In this document: in pieces, positions 36,374-47,600 of the stretch
Layout: the number at the start of each line of letters is the position of its first letter
How positions within the stretch are numbered: position 1 is the first letter of the stretch
The notes under the pieces: generated by a model
Seen by the model: only the letters and a program-made list of their open reading frames with translations
Database searches by the model: none
Told to the model about the DNA's origin: nothing
Source: Alteromonas sp. KUL49
Lineage (GTDB): Bacteria; Pseudomonadota; Gammaproteobacteria; Enterobacterales; Alteromonadaceae
DNA: 64,000 nucleotides
Reading direction: 5' to 3'
NCBI RefSeq assembly: GCF_006538345.1
Contig: NZ_BJKL01000001.1
Coordinates: 558,001 to 622,000, forward strand
Position numbers and translations under genes: made by a program

Positions 36374-37654
36374 CTATAGTGTTGCGAAGACCTTGTCTGC
36401 TGCGTCAAGGGTTGCTGCAATGATATCTGCATCGTGGGCCTTAGACACAAAACCCGCCTCATAAGACGCTGGAGCAAGGTAAACGCCTTGATCTAGCATG
36501 CCGTGATAGAACTTATTAAATTGTTCCGTGTTGCAATTAATGGCTTGCTGATAGTTAGTTACACGCTCAATATCAGTAAAGAATAGCCCAAACATGCTAC
36601 CAGCAACATTAGTACTTAGTGGTATACCATGCTTATTTGCAAGTTCTTGCATGCCACTCGCTAGTGCTTTGGTATTTTCAAAGATTGAGTCGTACAAATG
36701 AGCGTCTTGTAACTGAGATAAGGCTGCAAGACCTGCTGCCATAGCGACTGGGTTCCCTGAGAGGGTTCCAGCCTGATACACCGGGCCTGTCGGTGCGATA
36801 TGGGTCAAGATTTCTTTTTTACCGCCAAAAGCGCCAACTGGCATGCCGCCGCCGATCACTTTACCCAAACAGGTAAGGTCTGGTTTGATATTGTAGCGCT
36901 CCTGAGCACCACCGCGAGAAACACGAAAGCCCGTCATTACTTCGTCGAAAATAAGAACGCTGCCGAATTGGTCACAGATATCCCGCAGGCCTTCAAGAAA
37001 ACCTTCAACCGGTGGTATACAGTTCATGTTGCCTGCTACAGGCTCAACAATAATGCAGGCAATGTCGTCGCCATGAGCTTCGAACACTTCGCGAACACTG
37101 TCTATATTATTGTATTCAACCGTCAACGTATGTTCCGCCACATTGGCTGGCACACCGGGAGAGCTTGGAACGCCAAGGGTAAGCGCGCCTGAACCTGCTT
37201 TGACTAATAACGAGTCAGCATGACCGTGGTAACAACCCTCAAACTTAACGATTTTGTTGCGACTTGTGTAACCACGAGCCAATCGAATCGCCGACATTGT
37301 AGCTTCGGTACCAGAATTCACCATTCGTACCATTTCCATGGAAGGTACGATTTCGGTAACTTTCTCAGCCATAATTACTTCGGCTTCGGTGGGGGCACCG
37401 TAAGAAAGACCATTATGAGATGCCGCAATGACCGCTTCTCGTATGGCATCATTGTTGTGACCAAGTACCATTGGCCCCCATGACTGGATGTAGTCGATAT
37501 ATTGTTTGCCATCGGCGTCCCAAATGTATGGACCATCTGCTTTTGTAATAAAGCGAGGTGTTCCACCTACCGCTTTAAAAGCACGCACGGGAGAGTTAAC
37601 GCCGCCTGGAATGATTTTCTGGGCTCGGGAAAATAAAGATTCTGATTTTTGCAT
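36374..37654 (-). CDS. hemL: glutamate-1-semialdehyde 2,1-aminomutase
   Basis: HemL makes 5-aminolevulinate from glutamate-1-semialdehyde in the C5 route to haem. The 426-residue PLP enzyme shows [18 protein letters not shown] at the N-terminus, [19 protein letters not shown], and the PLP lysine in [19 protein letters not shown] chose ATG 37654, which gives the family N-terminus [12 protein letters not shown]. Upstream in-frame codons to 37699 run inside pyrB. The start is only four bases after the pyrB stop, so the two are probably one transcript, an unusual pairing. Confidence 0.96.
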   Translation of the reverse strand: MQKSESLFSRAQKIIPGGVNSPVRAFKAVGGTPRFITKADGPYIWDADGKQYIDYIQSWGPMVLGHNNDAIREAVIAASHNGLSYGAPTEAEVIMAEKVTEIVPSMEMVRMVNSGTEATMSAIRLARGYTSRNKIVKFEGCYHGHADSLLVKAGSGALTLGVPSSPGVPANVAEHTLTVEYNNIDSVREVFEAHGDDIACIIVEPVAGNMNCIPPVEGFLEGLRDICDQFGSVLIFDEVMTGFRVSRGGAQERYNIKPDLTCLGKVIGGGMPVGAFGGKKEILTHIAPTGPVYQAGTLSGNPVAMAAGLAALSQLQDAHLYDSIFENTKALASGMQELANKHGIPLSTNVAGSMFGLFFTDIERVTNYQQAINCNTEQFNKFYHGMLDQGVYLAPASYEAGFVSKAHDADIIAATLDAADKVFATL

Positions 37655-37658
37655 TCGA

Positions 37659-38672
37659 TTAATTGCTCTTATTTGTGTACCAAATGACTTCTCGTTCATA
37701 TTTGGACACCAAGTGGTCTACACCTAGCGTAAGTGCGAAAAGTGCCATCCTAACGAGAACACCATTGTCAGTTTGACGGAAAATAGCGAGGTTAGGGTTT
37801 ACGTTAAGGTCGTTATCCAGTTCGTTAGCTTCTGTACGAGAATCCCGTGGAAGTGGATGCATGATCACAGTTTTAGATTGAAAATGTTTGGTGTAAATCG
37901 ACTGGTTAAGTCTGAATTTACCACGGTATTTATTGGCTTCATCTTGCGATGGAAAACGCTCTTCCTGAATACGTGTTTGATAACAGATGTCAGCATCCAT
38001 ACTGCCTTCAAGTTTATCTGTGATAGTCAGCTTGTGACCCGCGTTCTCTATGGCATCGATAACTGGCTGAGGCATTGCCAGTTCGTTGGGAGAAATCAGT
38101 GTGAACTGAATGTTTTTGAATAAACACAAAAGCTTTGACAATGAGTGAACAGTTCTGCCGTAGCGAAGATCGCCAATCATCGCTATGTGCAAACCGTCAA
38201 TACCCTTTCCATGATACTCCAGCTCACGCTTAATAGTGAACAAGTCAAGTAGGGCTTGTGTTGGGTGTTCATTAGCCCCGTCACCACCATTGATGACTGG
38301 TACGCGGCTTCCCTCGGCAAACTCTGCGACCGACCCAGCTGCAGGGTGACGCATGGCAATAATATCCGAATAACCACTAAGCACACGAGCAGTATCGTAA
38401 AGGGATTCACCTTTTGCGAGTGCAGAGTTAGCCATTCCGGTAGTTTCTCGTACCTCACCACCGAGTAGGTTAAATGCGGTTCCAAAACTTACGCGAGTAC
38501 GGGTACTGGGTTCGAAAAAGAGGTTTCCTAAAATTGCTCCATCGAGCACTGTGGTTCGCTTTTGGCGTTTAGCATAGGGTTGCATTGCATCAGCAACCGA
38601 AAACACCCTTTCTATGGCATCACGGTCAAACTGATTGACCGATAAAATATGGTTTCCAGTGAAGTCAGACAT
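37659..38672 (-). CDS. pyrB: aspartate carbamoyltransferase catalytic subunit
   Basis: PyrB condenses carbamoyl phosphate and aspartate in pyrimidine synthesis. The 337-residue protein has the carbamoyl phosphate loop [25 protein letters not shown], and [20 protein letters not shown], with [11 protein letters not shown] late in the protein. It is about 25 residues longer than E. coli PyrB at the C-terminus. No regulatory pyrI follows, so it probably works without that subunit or with a different partner. hemL follows immediately. Confidence 0.95.
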   Translation of the reverse strand: MSDFTGNHILSVNQFDRDAIERVFSVADAMQPYAKRQKRTTVLDGAILGNLFFEPSTRTRVSFGTAFNLLGGEVRETTGMANSALAKGESLYDTARVLSGYSDIIAMRHPAAGSVAEFAEGSRVPVINGGDGANEHPTQALLDLFTIKRELEYHGKGIDGLHIAMIGDLRYGRTVHSLSKLLCLFKNIQFTLISPNELAMPQPVIDAIENAGHKLTITDKLEGSMDADICYQTRIQEERFPSQDEANKYRGKFRLNQSIYTKHFQSKTVIMHPLPRDSRTEANELDNDLNVNPNLAIFRQTDNGVLVRMALFALTLGVDHLVSKYEREVIWYTNKSN

Positions 38673-38742
38673 TGGTCACTCGTAATACTTAACAGACCCT
38701 AATAGTTTATACCAATCCGCCATTTGCCTAAAGCCGAACACC

Positions 38743-39396
38743 TCATTGGTTTTTATAAAGATCGAACCAAATCACAATTTTTTCTACCGCATTTAATACG
38801 TGATTTTGTATTTCTTCGTCAGTGAGTGCTGGTTGAATACCGCATAACATCATGGTGTGAAAATCGCCTTTTAACAAAGACACAAAATCATGTGCTAATT
38901 GATCACTTTGTTGTTTAGATATTGCACCATCACCATAGCCATGAAAAATATCAGCGATGTAACGTAATGAAGCTCTAGGGCCCGCTTCATAAAAAAGTTC
39001 AGCCATGTGTTCGCTTGATCCTGATTCAGCAATGATCACTCTGAACACTGCCAACGTATCAGGGTCTTGTAACAAGCGGATAAACAGCTCGCCTATGTGC
39101 ATTAAGCATGTGGAAAAAGGCATTTCCTTCAAGCTGGCTTGCATAAGTTGGCTGGTATCGAGTTGGTAGGATTGGCACTTAGCAGAAATGGCTGCCTGAA
39201 ACAGAGAATCTTTGTTTTCATAGTGAGAATAGACAGTTTGTTTCGAAACGCCGGAAGCTTTTGCCACTTTATCCATGGAGGTGTTGGTAAAACCCTCGCT
39301 CAAAAACAAGCAAGATGCCGCAGAGAGAATCTGTTGTCTTTTTTCTTCGCTTTTGGGGCGGCCTTGTCGTTTGTTATCGGATGTTGTCACAAACAT
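38743..39396 (-). CDS. TetR/AcrR family transcriptional regulator
   Basis: A 217-residue repressor-type protein. The N-terminal helix-turn-helix (residues about 20-65) reads QQILSAASCLFLSEGFTNTSMDKVAKASGVSKQTVYSHYENKD, with the recognition helix in VSKQTVYSHY. The C-terminal ligand domain resembles AefR-like TetR_C families. It is divergent from an RND operon with a palindrome between them, the standard arrangement for a local pump repressor that lets go when it binds a pump substrate. The ligand is unknown. Confidence 0.93.
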   Translation of the reverse strand: MFVTTSDNKRQGRPKSEEKRQQILSAASCLFLSEGFTNTSMDKVAKASGVSKQTVYSHYENKDSLFQAAISAKCQSYQLDTSQLMQASLKEMPFSTCLMHIGELFIRLLQDPDTLAVFRVIIAESGSSEHMAELFYEAGPRASLRYIADIFHGYGDGAISKQQSDQLAHDFVSLLKGDFHTMMLCGIQPALTDEEIQNHVLNAVEKIVIWFDLYKNQ

Positions 39397-39416
39397 TCCT
39401 CATTTTTTTAATTATC

Positions 39417-39435
39417 AAACTGGACGGTCTAGTTT
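39417..39435. promoter_or_regulatory. TetR operator candidate
   Basis: AAACTGGACGGTCTAGTTT is a near-perfect 19-base palindrome, with one mismatched pair around the central G. It lies in the 95-base gap between the TetR gene and the RND operon and next to a -10-like TATACT. Confidence 0.7.
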
Positions 39436-39491
39436 TATTATACTAGCATAGCAAGGTAAAAATTGTACAGCGTGAACAAGGAATCTGGGTA

Positions 39492-40637
39492 ATGTCGAAT
39501 CACGATCAATCGCAAAATTTCAACAAACCGGCGCTGTATACTGCCGTTCTCATTTTCGTTGTTTCGCTTGTTGTATTGTTGTTTGCCGCAGGCATCAATG
39601 GCGCAACAGCAACGCCTGAAGAACAATTACCCACCAGTGTCTCAACCCAATCTATTCAACTGCAAGATGGTTTTGTCACGCCCGTCAATATTATAGGCCA
39701 AATAGAGTCACCGCAGGCGGCGGATATGGCTTTCGACAATAGCGGTGAAATACTGGTGGTATATGTCGAAGAAGGTGATTCGGTCGTAAAAGGGCAGACG
39801 TTAGCAGCACTTGAAACCCGTCGTATTGACGCACAACGCAGTGAATTAGAGGCATCTTTGGCTCAAGCCGAAGCTGAATTAAAGCTGGCATTGATCAGTC
39901 AAACACGAACGAACAACATGGCGTCGCAATCACTAAGCTCCGAGCAGGCAAAAGACGAGGCTGACACTCGTGTGGACGCTGCGCGAGCTCAGGTTAATGG
40001 CATTAAAGCGAGTCTAGTAAGGCTAGATGTTGAAACGGAAAAGTCGAAAATTATTGCGCCATTTGATGGCGATGTGAGTGCTCGCTATCTAGATGAAGGC
40101 GCAGTTGTGAACCCTGGAATGCCAGTACTACGGATGACGTCAAGTGACCGTTTGTACGCTCGCTTTGCGGTATCTCTGGAAAGCTTATCGTCGTATGCTG
40201 TTGGTGACACTGTGTTGTTGCGTAATCGCGAGGGTACGCTTCGTGGTGAAGTACTGCAGCAATCACCCATTCGAGACGCCCTAACTCGGTCGGTAGACAT
40301 ACTTGTTTTACTTGAGGCGAACCAAGCCTTAATACCCGGTGACATTGTTACGCTCACTGGAGAAAAGCCTCATAGTGAAAGCGGTGCATGGATACCTACT
40401 AGTGCACTGAGCAATGGCGTTCGAGGCTTGTGGCGCTTGTTTGTCGTAAACACTGAACAAGGCAACAAAGTCGAAGCTCGTGCGGTAGAAGTGCTGTACA
40501 CCGATGGTCAAAATGCGTTTATTCGTGGCGCGATCAGTAACAACCTTGTTTTTGTGACCCAAGGCACTCACAAGCTCGCCCCGGGGCAGTTAGTATCGGT
40601 TAAACAAGATACTAGCGAATTGGGAGCGCAACGATGA
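39492..40637 (+). CDS. RND efflux periplasmic adaptor subunit
   Basis: A 381-residue membrane fusion protein. An N-terminal membrane anchor (about residues 14-34) is followed by the barrel-sandwich lipoyl halves (SGEILVVYVEEGDSVVKGQTLAALE and SKIIAPFDGDVSARYLDEGAVV) that flank a coiled-coil hairpin (residues about 105-165), then beta-barrel and membrane-proximal domains. It joins the pump to an outer-membrane channel. Its stop overlaps the start of the pump gene by four bases (ATGA), so translation is coupled. No TolC-like gene follows. Confidence 0.93.
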   Translation: MSNHDQSQNFNKPALYTAVLIFVVSLVVLLFAAGINGATATPEEQLPTSVSTQSIQLQDGFVTPVNIIGQIESPQAADMAFDNSGEILVVYVEEGDSVVKGQTLAALETRRIDAQRSELEASLAQAEAELKLALISQTRTNNMASQSLSSEQAKDEADTRVDAARAQVNGIKASLVRLDVETEKSKIIAPFDGDVSARYLDEGAVVNPGMPVLRMTSSDRLYARFAVSLESLSSYAVGDTVLLRNREGTLRGEVLQQSPIRDALTRSVDILVLLEANQALIPGDIVTLTGEKPHSESGAWIPTSALSNGVRGLWRLFVVNTEQGNKVEARAVEVLYTDGQNAFIRGAISNNLVFVTQGTHKLAPGQLVSVKQDTSELGAQR

Positions 40638-43600
40638 TCCCTACGCCTCAAGAAGACAAGAAACCTTACCCTTGGTACACCCTTTTTTATCGAAGAGGTC
40701 ACTTACTTGTATTGAGTTTGCTGGTCATTTTGGTGGCTGGCTTATCTGCTCTCAATACGTTACCAAGGTTGGAAGACCCTAGAATTGATACGCGAAATGT
40801 ATTGGTTATTACACCTTACCCAGGTGCGTCTGCTGAGCGTGTAGAAGCCCTTGTTTCCGATGTTATTGAAGACAGGCTTCGAGAGATCTATGAAATCAAA
40901 GAAATTAAGTCTACATCCAGGGCCGGCATCTCAGTTATCAATATCGAAACTCAAGATTGGGTAGACAATACAACAAATGAGCAGCTGTTCAGTGAAATAA
41001 GAGACGCACTGCGTGAGGCTGAAACTCAGTTTCCACAGGGGGCAGCGTCCCCCGTGTTTGATGAAAAACGCGGTGCTACTGCATTTACACTACTGCTCGC
41101 GCTGAAAGCTGAGTACCCAGAAAATACGCCGCTTACCTTAACGTCTCGTCTTGCCGATGAGCTTACTGACAGATTGCGTAACGTCAATGGTACCGAGCTT
41201 GTCAGAATATATGGTGCACCTACGGAAGAAATCCGTGTCAGTGTGTCGCCAGAGCAATTGGCATCCACTGGCTTAACCCTGGCTCAGATTAGTCAAGCTA
41301 TCAGCGCCGCAGACCCTAAACTTCCCGCTGGTGTTCTTAATACTGCACAAAGTAATTTGCGATTCACAGTAGCGAAAGGGCTCGAAGGTGTCGCGATGAT
41401 TTCAGCTATTCCGCTAGTAAACACCTCTGGTAGGTTCTTGCGTGTAGATGATGTGGCTACTGTGACCCGTGCTTATCAAACACCCCGTTCAGATATTGCT
41501 TTATTGGATGGAGAAGAGGTGATTTTTGTTGGTGCAAGGATGCAAACTTCGGTTCGCGTCGACAAGTGGACTCAAGGTGCATTAAAGGCTGTTGAGGGAT
41601 TTAATGAGGAGTTTAAGGGGAGTGTCAGGGCCGAAATCGCCTTTGAGCAGAATCAGTATACGGCAGCGAGATTATCAGAACTCTCCGGCAACCTTGTGTT
41701 GGGATGTGCGGTAGTTACCTTTGTCATTTTCTTGTTTATGGGTTTGCGAGCGTCTTGGATCGTCGGCTTGGCGTTGCCCCTTTGCGCTTCTTTTGCTCTG
41801 TTCTCGCTAAGCTTTTACAACGAGCAGATTCACCAGATGTCCATTTTCGGGATGATCATCGCCATTGGACTTCTTATTGATAACGCCATTGTGATTACCG
41901 ATGAAATTCGAATAAATCTTCAAGATGATAGCCTCACACGCGTAGGTGCTATGGCAAAAAGTGTTTCACATTTATTTGCGCCGTTACTTGCTTCTACGCT
42001 AACCACCATTCTTGGTTTTATGCCGATTTTTCTACTCAATGGCAATATTGGTGACTTCATCAGTCCGATCGCTATCAGTGTAGTTATGGCGTTAATTGGT
42101 TCGCTGTTTATTTCGTTGACCTTAATTGCGGCATTGGCTGCACGCTTTTTGCCTCGTTATACAACAGACTCCGAGGTATCAAAGCGTTGGTGGAACACGG
42201 GGATTCAAACACCTAGCTTAAGTGAAGCTTTCAATAAACAACTAGGCCGCTGGATTAAACAGCCTTGGTTGGTGTTACCAGTCATCATTGTCTTATGCGT
42301 TTCTGGGTTTGTGTTATCCGGTACATTAGCCAACGTGTTTTTCCCGAGTGCTGACAGAGATCAATTCGAGATTTACGTCTGGACTAAAGACGGCGCGAGT
42401 ATCGAAAACACCACAGCATATACTCGTGAGCTTGATAGCTTTATTCGCAAAAACGAGGATGTTGCGCAGGTAAGTTGGCTCATCGGTGGTTCAGCACCTT
42501 CTGTGTATTACAACCAGGTGATGACACGGGACAATTCACCGAACTTTGCTAATGCGGTAGTTACTACCAAGGATGTCTCCTCCGCGGTAACACTTATCGA
42601 AACGCTACAAAAAGATCTGGATGAAGGGTTTCCTCAAGTACAAGTGGTAGTTCGTGCTTTTGGTCAGGGGCCTCCTATCGCTGCGCCTATTGAGGTTGAA
42701 GTTTTTGGTCCTGATCTAGAGACCTTGAATGAGTTGGGCCAGCAAGTCCGCCTATTGTTGTCTGAAATTCCCGGCGTAACCCAATCTATTGCTACGGTAA
42801 CTATGGGTGAGCCTGAACTCAATTTGTCCACCGACAGTAATGCTCTGTCGTTCATTGGGGCTGGCCTTAATGATTTAGCTAATCAGATGCAAACGAATTA
42901 TTCAGGCGTGACCGGTGGTTCAGTGTTGGAGAGTACGGAAGAGATCCCTGTACGAGTGCGTCTAGACGATACGTTCAGACAAAGTTTATCCAGTATCGAT
43001 GCTATGCCTGTTCCTACGGGTACCGCTGAAAAATGGTCGTCATTAGGTGCGCTTGCTGAGATCTCATTGAATCCCTCTATCAGCAGTATAACCCGTCAAA
43101 ACGGCGAGAGATTAAATCGAATTCAGGCGTTTTTATTGCCTGGTGTACCTGCGGTTGATGCGAGCAATGCACTACGGGAAAAGCTCAACGAACGTTTAGT
43201 GTTACCTCAAGGTTATCGAATTTACTTAGCCGGTGACGCCGACGAGCAGCAAAGAGCACTAGGCCAGTTGGGTACCTACGCGCCAGTGTTACTGGTGTTA
43301 ATGGTTACTACCTTGATTCTTACCTTTACCAGTGTGCGAATGGCCAGTGTTATTGGGTTAGTGGCCATACTATCCGTTGGGTTAGGTATGTTTAGTTTAT
43401 GGATATCTGGCCTTCCTGTTGGCTTTAATCCGTTGCTTGGATGCGCAGGGCTTATTGGTGTTGCGATAAACGGCTCGATAGTGGTCATAGCGGCTATAAA
43501 CGCCAATCCAAAGGCTAAAAGTGGCGACACCCGCGCCATAGTACAAGAAACTATGGGGTGCAGCCGACACATTCTGTCGACGACTTTTACCACCGTTGGA

Positions 43601-43780
43601 GGTCTTGTACCGTTACTCCTCTTCAGTGAAGGGAGCTTTTGGCCGCCACTTGCTGTTGTGTTGGCCGGTGGTGTTGGCTTCTCGGTCATATTGTCACTCG
43701 TTTTCACCCCGACAATCGTCGCTGCGTTCCAACGTAGACGTTATAAAAAATGGACTGACAGTACTCCTACCACGGCGTAA
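40634..43780 (+). CDS. efflux RND transporter permease subunit
   Basis: A 1048-residue proton-driven pump of the AcrB superfamily, with helix blocks at about residues 20-40, 345-510 and 865-1035 and two periplasmic porter loops. The relay helix reads IAIGLLIDNAIVITDEI, with Asn after the first Asp, and the Lys940 region reads IGVAINGSIVVIAAI, with Asn. The same residues differ from AcrB in the window's first pump. It is translationally coupled to the adaptor gene and probably controlled by the divergent TetR protein. Substrate is unknown. Confidence 0.94.
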   Translation: MIPTPQEDKKPYPWYTLFYRRGHLLVLSLLVILVAGLSALNTLPRLEDPRIDTRNVLVITPYPGASAERVEALVSDVIEDRLREIYEIKEIKSTSRAGISVINIETQDWVDNTTNEQLFSEIRDALREAETQFPQGAASPVFDEKRGATAFTLLLALKAEYPENTPLTLTSRLADELTDRLRNVNGTELVRIYGAPTEEIRVSVSPEQLASTGLTLAQISQAISAADPKLPAGVLNTAQSNLRFTVAKGLEGVAMISAIPLVNTSGRFLRVDDVATVTRAYQTPRSDIALLDGEEVIFVGARMQTSVRVDKWTQGALKAVEGFNEEFKGSVRAEIAFEQNQYTAARLSELSGNLVLGCAVVTFVIFLFMGLRASWIVGLALPLCASFALFSLSFYNEQIHQMSIFGMIIAIGLLIDNAIVITDEIRINLQDDSLTRVGAMAKSVSHLFAPLLASTLTTILGFMPIFLLNGNIGDFISPIAISVVMALIGSLFISLTLIAALAARFLPRYTTDSEVSKRWWNTGIQTPSLSEAFNKQLGRWIKQPWLVLPVIIVLCVSGFVLSGTLANVFFPSADRDQFEIYVWTKDGASIENTTAYTRELDSFIRKNEDVAQVSWLIGGSAPSVYYNQVMTRDNSPNFANAVVTTKDVSSAVTLIETLQKDLDEGFPQVQVVVRAFGQGPPIAAPIEVEVFGPDLETLNELGQQVRLLLSEIPGVTQSIATVTMGEPELNLSTDSNALSFIGAGLNDLANQMQTNYSGVTGGSVLESTEEIPVRVRLDDTFRQSLSSIDAMPVPTGTAEKWSSLGALAEISLNPSISSITRQNGERLNRIQAFLLPGVPAVDASNALREKLNERLVLPQGYRIYLAGDADEQQRALGQLGTYAPVLLVLMVTTLILTFTSVRMASVIGLVAILSVGLGMFSLWISGLPVGFNPLLGCAGLIGVAINGSIVVIAAINANPKAKSGDTRAIVQETMGCSRHILSTTFTTVGGLVPLLLFSEGSFWPPLAVVLAGGVGFSVILSLVFTPTIVAAFQRRRYKKWTDSTPTTA

Positions 43781-43839
43781 TATATAACCCAAGTTAACTA
43801 ACGGCTCGTATAAGGGTTATGTGGGTAAAGTTAAAACAG

Positions 43840-43871
43840 CTTTGGCATACTGACTGTGTGCGGTGCCAAAG
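43840..43871 (+). other. inverted repeat downstream of the RND operon
   Basis: CTTTGGCA pairs with TGCCAAAG around a 16-base loop. It lies 60 bases after the pump gene and 50 bases before the DUF2982 gene. No T run follows. Confidence 0.35.
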
Positions 43872-43921
43872 AATACGTCTGTATTTGATATGGGCGCTTG
43901 TTATGTTTGTGGTGTACTTTT

Positions 43922-44614
43922 ATGTCTGGTGAAAATATAGAGCCAATTCTTGTAAAAGCGGCCTCTAAAAGCAACGGCATTACCAGTATGGTGATTGGTA
44001 GTGTGGGACTGTTGCTGTCGATTATTTGGTTTACGGTGACTCCCGACTGGCTTTTCTTGGCGGGTATTTTTCTTACTAGTGCATCTCTTGTCACTATGCT
44101 TGTAGGTTGGTTCAAAGTAAGAGAACCGGCCTACAGCTTGCAAATATCACCCTCTGAAATTGGCTACCAGCATCGACTAGGCGTATGGTCTATCGGGTTC
44201 GAAAACCTACAGCGAGCCGGTTGCCCACGAGTAAGGCAGGGTTTAGACCACGTCGACATTGAAGCTGTTGGTTTTAAAATCAAATCCTATGAGCCCTTTT
44301 TTGAATCAATCTCGCCCCGTTTGATTACCCATCTGTTAATGGAACAACGTCCACTGTTAAATCACGTTACTCAAGAGGACTGTTCTACCGGAGGGTGTTA
44401 TGTTCCGGCAATGTTTGACGATAAGCACTTTACTCTTGAAGATGGCACTGTATTAACGGGTGTAAAGGCTATGCTGGCAAACAGAATGAAGTTACTGCGC
44501 CAGCATTTGGGGTTTGATATTTTTATTGCGTCGTCTGAACTTGACAGAGCCCCCGATGCGTTTGCCAAACTGGTGAATGACTGTCATCAGGCTTCACAAC
44601 GAGGCGCTCGCTAG
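43922..44614 (+). CDS. DUF2982 family membrane protein
   Basis: A 230-residue protein with two membrane helices at about residues 19-58 (MVIGSVGLLLSIIWFTV and WLFLAGIFLTSASLVTML) and a cytoplasmic domain from about residue 65. It matches DUF2982, a family found in Alteromonadales and relatives with no assigned role. I prefer ATG 43922 (MSGENIEPILV) over the in-frame Met at 43898. The soluble part has QEDCSTGGCYVPAMF with two Cys. Its stop overlaps the stop of the convergent histidine kinase gene by four bases (CTAG). Confidence 0.75.
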   Translation: MSGENIEPILVKAASKSNGITSMVIGSVGLLLSIIWFTVTPDWLFLAGIFLTSASLVTMLVGWFKVREPAYSLQISPSEIGYQHRLGVWSIGFENLQRAGCPRVRQGLDHVDIEAVGFKIKSYEPFFESISPRLITHLLMEQRPLLNHVTQEDCSTGGCYVPAMFDDKHFTLEDGTVLTGVKAMLANRMKLLRQHLGFDIFIASSELDRAPDAFAKLVNDCHQASQRGAR

Positions 44615-47600
44615 ATATTGGTGAGAAGCGCCTTGCCTTCTTCTTGAATTCTATCAAGTTCACTTGTTAAAGATGGAAGGTGTTCCGCAACCATGAGGTG
44701 TTGCCCGAGCTTTAATGATGACTCCAGTTCACCTGCTAAGCTCTGTAGCCTTGGAACACCGGTGTAACAGCATGCACCATGCAACTTGTGGATCTCGTCT
44801 TTTAATGTGCTGTAGTCGTTGGACTCCCATAGGGATTCGATAATGACTTTAGTTTCTGGAAGTAACTCAATAAAGTCTGACAGTAATTCTTTTGCCGCCT
44901 CATAGTTCTGGTTGGCGCGCTTCAGTGCTAGGTTCCAATCAAGTGATGGCAAAATGATCTGACTTGGATTAGCGGTATGACACCATGCTCTTATCAGGTC
45001 GAGCAGAGAGCCCATTTCTATAGGTTTGGGTAGGTAATCGTCCATACCGGAGGAGAGTAAGCGCTCTTGTTCTTCTCTGAATGCATGAGCGGTTACTGCA
45101 ATAATCGGGGTGCCCATGTTCAACGCTGATTTTCTGATGGCCCGAGAGGCTTGAAGACCATCCATACCTGGCATTTGAACGTCCATCAGAATCAAGTCAA
45201 ATTCTTGTGTTTGGCAGTAGTTCACTGCCTCTTGACCACTAGTACAGGTAGTCAGTGAAATAGGCGAGTTATTCAACCAAGTCTTGAGTAATTTGAGGTT
45301 CATTTCCATATCGTCTACCGCCAAAATTCGTGCTTTCGGTAGACTATTGATTTTTTCCTGATGAGGGTTTTTCACCTTCACTGATTTGGAATTGACCAGA
45401 CTGTCTAGCTTCGACGGTGTCATAGGCATTCGTACTTGCGTGTGGAAGTACTGTGTCAGGCTCTGATACTGTGTGAAGGGTTCTGGGCCTGAGTACCAGA
45501 GAATGCGTTGCTTGGCATTAAAATGAATAAATTGACTGAGAAACTCATCCCGTCGACTCATTTTAGACACGGGAATAGTCGCCATAAACATGTCGGGTTG
45601 AAAGGTAAACGTGCTCAAGTAGGCCAAAGATTCAGCACAATACACATCAGCACCTAACGCCTTCAGCATAGCCGCGCTCGCCCTTCGTGTGGCTGGGATT
45701 GGGTCAAAAATAATGACTTTTTTATCTTGCCAACCAGGCTGTGGAACTAATGAGAACTTTTGACTCAAATGATTAGTTCGTATGGTTACGCTAAAGGTTG
45801 AACCTTGGCTGGGAACACTTTTTAGGGTGAGTTCTCCACGCATCAGGCGAACCAGTTCTCGGCTAATGACCAGACCTAATCCTGTACCTTGATAGTTGCG
45901 GTTAAGTGCATCATCAACTTGAGAAAAGGCGTTGAAAAGCTTTTTCTTGTCCTGACGACTGATACCGATACCCGTATCTTCAACAATGAGTTCGAGCTCA
46001 TGGATACCATGGGGCAATGCTCTACCTTTCGCTGAGAGTGTAATAGTACCGGAACTGGTAAATTTCAGTGCATTACTCAACAGGTTATTGAGTATTTGTT
46101 TGATCCTGAAAACATCGCCGATGAGCTTGTCTGGCAAAGGTCCTAAGCCAAAGACGAATTCTAACTTTTTGCTATGGCACGACTTGGACATAATCGTAAC
46201 CATTTCTTCAAGTAATTTATTGGGCGAAAACGGTTGGTTATTGATTTGCAGCTTTCCAGCTTCAATTTTCGAAAAGTCCAAAACATCATTTACGATGGTT
46301 AACAGGTTATCCGCCGCGGTATCGATAATTCGTGCTTGTTCTTGCTGATCGGTAGGAAGAGAAGCTTGCGCAAGCTCTCGGCTAAAACCGAGTATGGCGT
46401 TCAATGGAGTCCGAATCTCGTGGCTCATATTCGCAAGAAATTGAGATTTCACATTACTTGCCTTAATGGCATCTTTGCGAGCTATATCTAAGCGGGCATT
46501 TTGCTCTTCGATTAACTCCATATTATTACGCAAGTCGTCGGTGGCCTGTCTGACTTCAAGCTCTAACTGGCTGCGGCTTTTTTCCATTAATGCAATCGAG
46601 AATAGGCTGGCTTCAAGAAATACACCGACCTGAAAACAATAAGTGGTGAAGTCATTTGAAGGTAGTACACCGATAAGGCTGAGCATACCAATAACCGCGC
46701 CAGACGCCAGCATAGTCCATGCAAACATAAAGTATCGGGCTGGCTTAAAGTGATTCATAAAGGCTTCTACACCCGCATAAATGTAGCTGCAAATAGCGAG
46801 GAGACCCACTCCGTACACTAAGTTGTTTTTCCAGATAGGCGATAGAATATCGACAAAACACACAAACCCAGTGATGACTTGAATAGTTAACAGTAACAGC
46901 ACTATAGGATGTGCAGTTTTGGCGTTTTCTTGAGTGTCGAGAAATGTCACTGTGAATATACCTGAGCATATTCCAATCAGTACGAAAATCAGCTCAGTAT
47001 GCTCTGCTAGCCATTGGGGAACACCATTGGGCGACGCGATATTAATATGACCGCCCCAGTTAAATTGCCACCATATGACGGCGAGAATGTAGCCCACATA
47101 GGCAATTAAACTCTTCTCTTTAACACCGAAGTACAACACTAGATTATATACCGCGAGAATAATCAGGCCACCGTAAAATAGTCCCCACAGTATACTGTCT
47201 ACCTGACTGTGAAGGCTGTGAAGTCCCTCTGGCTGTACTTTTAGCGGTGTGATTAAACTAGAAGACTGACTTTCAACGCGGACGTAAATATCCACCTGCT
47301 CGGAGTTAGGCAGCGACGCACGAAACGTGGGGACACGATATTTTTGCTGGGTTTGTAGCTTGCCTTGATGGCTGTCGAGGATGACTTGGTCGTTACTCAC
47401 CAAGTAAAAATCTACTAAATCTAATTGACTGAAATTAATGGTGAAAACCCAGTCTTTTTGGTTGCTGGCATTGGTTATTGAGGTAAGAAGCCATACCCCT
47501 TTATCTCTGAATCCAAAGTTGGGATTTTGATTGGGTGGAATGCGAAAATCGTTACGCCTCAGCACAACGTCTTCTATGGATAATGCCGCATCGGTTTCGT

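Noticed and set aside
43276..43707. 143-codon open frame antisense to the second RND pump
   Set aside because: Shadow of a conserved membrane segment on the coding strand.
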